From: an uncultured Verrucomicrobia subdivision 3 bacterium
GTDB lineage: Bacteria; Verrucomicrobiota; Verrucomicrobiae; Limisphaerales; UBA11358
Reading direction: 5' to 3'
Length of the DNA stretch: 6,902 nucleotides
Assembly: GCA_903921455.1 (NCBI GenBank)
Contig: CAIXPZ010000308.1
Span: forward strand, 1 to 6,902
In this document: positions 5,653-6,902 of the stretch, piece after piece
Position numbering within the stretch: the first letter of the stretch is position 1
How the letters are laid out: the number at the start of each line of letters is the position of its first letter
The notes under the pieces: generated by a model
What the model was told of the DNA's origin: nothing
Database searches by the model: none
Seen by the model: the letters and a program-made list of their open reading frames with translations, nothing else
Position numbers and translations under genes: made by a program

Positions 5653-5795
5653 TTGAAAGGCCCAAGAGTGCCGGATAGCCGTATTGATTTTGACAACCTG
5701 ATGACTGTGGAACTGCTGTTTCAAATTGCTGGCTCAGGTGACAGGTGCAAGAGATAAAGGCCCGCACACTTCTCCGGTCTCATTCAATAACACTT

Positions 5796-6563
5796 TTAAA
5801 TTTTTGCGTTGGAGTCACTACGGCCAACCGGGGAAATATTACCAGATGCCGGTGCTTCCGCATGACACAAGTTGTATGGGCAATTGGGTTGGTTGGCCAA
5901 ACTGGCTCTGCTGGCAGCCTTTGATCGCATTTGATTAGCGCGATAAGCCGGGTTACGCCACAGCGCGCGCAGCCTTTCACCCATTTTTTGGCGCGCCTCT
6001 GGATGTTCTTGAAAGAATCTGCGAGTATTCATGGACGCGCGCCTGCGCGCTTCGGGACTCCGGTGCAGAGACAGTAGTTTTTGACGGTATTCAGGATTTG
6101 CCCACATCGCTGTCGAATGTTTTGAAGCCAGTTTAAGATGTTCCGGCTTGCGCATGGCCACCTTCAATTTCGCCATAATTTCCTGACGATGCTCGCGCCA
6201 GCGTTTCAACATCCGGTCACGTGGAGGTTGCCGATCCCGAATTTGCCATGCACGGCGCATGCTCGCTATTCTGCGAGCCCGTATTTCCGGGTTGCGCCAG
6301 GCTGCCCGTGAGATTCTGGAAAATAGCGAAGATCGTTTGAGGATCGCCCTGGTGACGGCGAGGGCGTGTTGTAATTCGAGGGGTGAAAGCAATTCGGTTA
6401 GCGGCGGCCGACTGGGCGGCTCTGGCAACTCGGTGACTTCGCCGTCCATCCGGCTGAACACCGATTCATAGTCGAAGGCCACGACTGGGACGCAGGTGAA
6501 GGTCCCGTCATGGCGATGAATGAACCCGAACGGCACTTCGGCTTGGAGTGGTGGCACCTTCAT
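5796..6563 (-). CDS. intact member of an unrecognised family with an array of short NPE-type repeats
   Basis: 255 residues from the ATG at 6563, the Met where similarity to the truncated copy begins. The frame is open to an ATG at 6659, but those 32 extra residues have no counterpart in the paralogue. No signal peptide or membrane segment is seen. Residues 2-43 form a compact N-terminal region with CVPVVAFDYESVF and RMDGEV. A proline-rich linker follows, then a helix (LSPLELQHALAV). From 85 on the protein is strongly basic and built from short units of the form W/M/H-x(1-2)-N/K/S-P-E-x-R, with the prolines at 92, 140, 157, 170, 188 and 205, mostly 17 residues apart. This recalls the NUMOD3-type repeats of homing-endonuclease DNA-binding tails, but no HNH or GIY-YIG nuclease motif is present. 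A nucleic-acid-binding role is inference only. It is encoded opposite to the island's replication operon. Confidence 0.65.
   Translation of the reverse strand: MKVPPLQAEVPFGFIHRHDGTFTCVPVVAFDYESVFSRMDGEVTELPEPPSRPPLTELLSPLELQHALAVTRAILKRSSLFSRISRAAWRNPEIRARRIASMRRAWQIRDRQPPRDRMLKRWREHRQEIMAKLKVAMRKPEHLKLASKHSTAMWANPEYRQKLLSLHRSPEARRRASMNTRRFFQEHPEARQKMGERLRALWRNPAYRANQMRSKAASRASLANQPNCPYNLCHAEAPASGNISPVGRSDSNAKI
6171..6563 (-). repeat. direct repeat copy 2 (tandem gene duplication)
   Basis: This is the counterpart of 5260-5652. The encoded proteins align over this stretch without a gap. Recombination between the copies could delete or amplify the intervening 0.9 kb. Confidence 0.7.
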
Positions 6564-6665
6564 TTCAGAAGCTAATTTTGAATTTGTGGTCACACCGATC
6601 CATTGACCCCGGTGCGAAGGTTTTCTTTTGCAGGCAGATTTTTGATCGTGGAAAATCAAATGGTG

Positions 6666-6902
6666 TCAATTCCACTTGAACCGATCGTGGGAAGGACCCG
6701 AAGTCGTGTCCGGAAAGCAACCGCCCAGATTCAGTTTAGATGCGCCCTTCCGGGCATTAGTTGTGGAACAACAAAAGAGGGTCAGAGGCAGGAAATTGGC
6801 GTCCATCGTGTTGCGCGCGGTATCAAAGGCTTCGCGAATCTGCTTTCTCAAATCCGAATCCGGTTGGATTGGTTGCGACAACCGGAACATAATGAGGCCA
6901 TC
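6666..6902 (-). CDS. possible C-terminal end of an unrecognised gene running off the window
   Basis: A minus-strand frame open from the window edge (6902) to a stop at 6666, 78 residues visible. It includes an ATG at 6890, but the codons before it (reading D-G-L-I) are also open, so the start may lie outside. The first 40 residues (for example RKQIREAFDTARNTMDANF) have an ordinary helical, coding-like composition. The last 30 (Cys/Thr/Gly-rich) do not. I recognise no family. It may be a gene remnant or chance reading frame. It lies upstream of and in the same direction as the 5796-6563 gene, about 100 bases away. Confidence 0.3.
   Translation of the reverse strand, partial: DGLIMFRLSQPIQPDSDLRKQIREAFDTARNTMDANFLPLTLFCCSTTNARKGASKLNLGGCFPDTTSGPSHDRFKWN

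Noticed and set aside
5726..5938. Plus-strand frame of about 70 codons between and across the paralogue genes
   Set aside because: It is mostly antisense to the better-supported gene at 5796-6563 and shows no domain.
5796..6563. CRISPR-like or DNA-level tandem repeat in the repeat-rich gene
   Set aside because: The periodicity is in the protein (P-E units of variable length). The DNA units are too divergent and unevenly spaced for CRISPR or simple tandem repeats.
5263..6902. Second copy of the ssrA 3' end (attR)
   Set aside because: I scanned for the T-arm and CCGCCTCCACCA sequence on both strands and saw no copy. The right end is outside the window or deleted.

Overview
The window joins a stretch of ordinary chromosome to a small integrated mobile element. 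On the left are the 3' part of a GrpE-family gene (2-496) and a complete one-piece tmRNA gene, ssrA (588-941). A tyrosine-recombinase integrase starts 61 bases after the encoded CCA of ssrA. The 3' end of ssrA is a classic attachment site for integrases, so I read about 920 onward as the left part of a genomic island. The organism is probably a Verrucomicrobiota-like bacterium (Pedosphaera-type relatives). I base this on the AGNSP-x-II-x(3)-Y form of the integrase, the style of the primase-like protein and the general codon flavour. This is family memory and inference, not a search result.

Island layout: integrase (1002-2297, +); a Cro/CI-type HTH regulator (2307-3050, -), convergent with the integrase; an AT-rich divergent control region (about 3051-3138) with a 9-bp inverted repeat and back-to-back promoter candidates; a small AlpA/excisionase-like HTH protein (3139-3372, +); a primase-like protein (3386-4612, +); and, translationally coupled through an ATGA overlap and a strong GGAGG site, the N-terminal part of a D5/P4-type replicative helicase (4609-5262, +). 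Integrase, opposing repressor, Xis/AlpA protein and primase plus helicase is the core layout of phage satellites (P4-like, PICI-like) and of replicating integrative elements. No structural, packaging or transfer genes are visible here.

The helicase stops before its ATPase core. The next sequence is the interior of a minus-strand gene that has lost its own C-terminal half. The simplest reading is one deletion that removed the 3' ends of two convergent genes, with the junction near 5239-5262. The affected gene (5107-5652, -) has an intact tandem paralogue (5796-6563, -). The family is one I cannot name, with an NPE-type short repeat array in its C-terminal half, loosely like NUMOD3-type DNA-binding repeats. 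The right edge (6666-6902, -) holds the possible end of another gene. I found no second copy of the ssrA 3' end, so the right attachment site is either beyond the window or was lost in the deletion.

No CRISPR array, tRNA, rRNA or IS-type transposase was seen. The gaps 497-587, 942-1001, 3051-3138, 5653-5795 and 6564-6665 are all shorter than 300 bases. The first three contain the control signals listed. In the last two I see nothing I can support.
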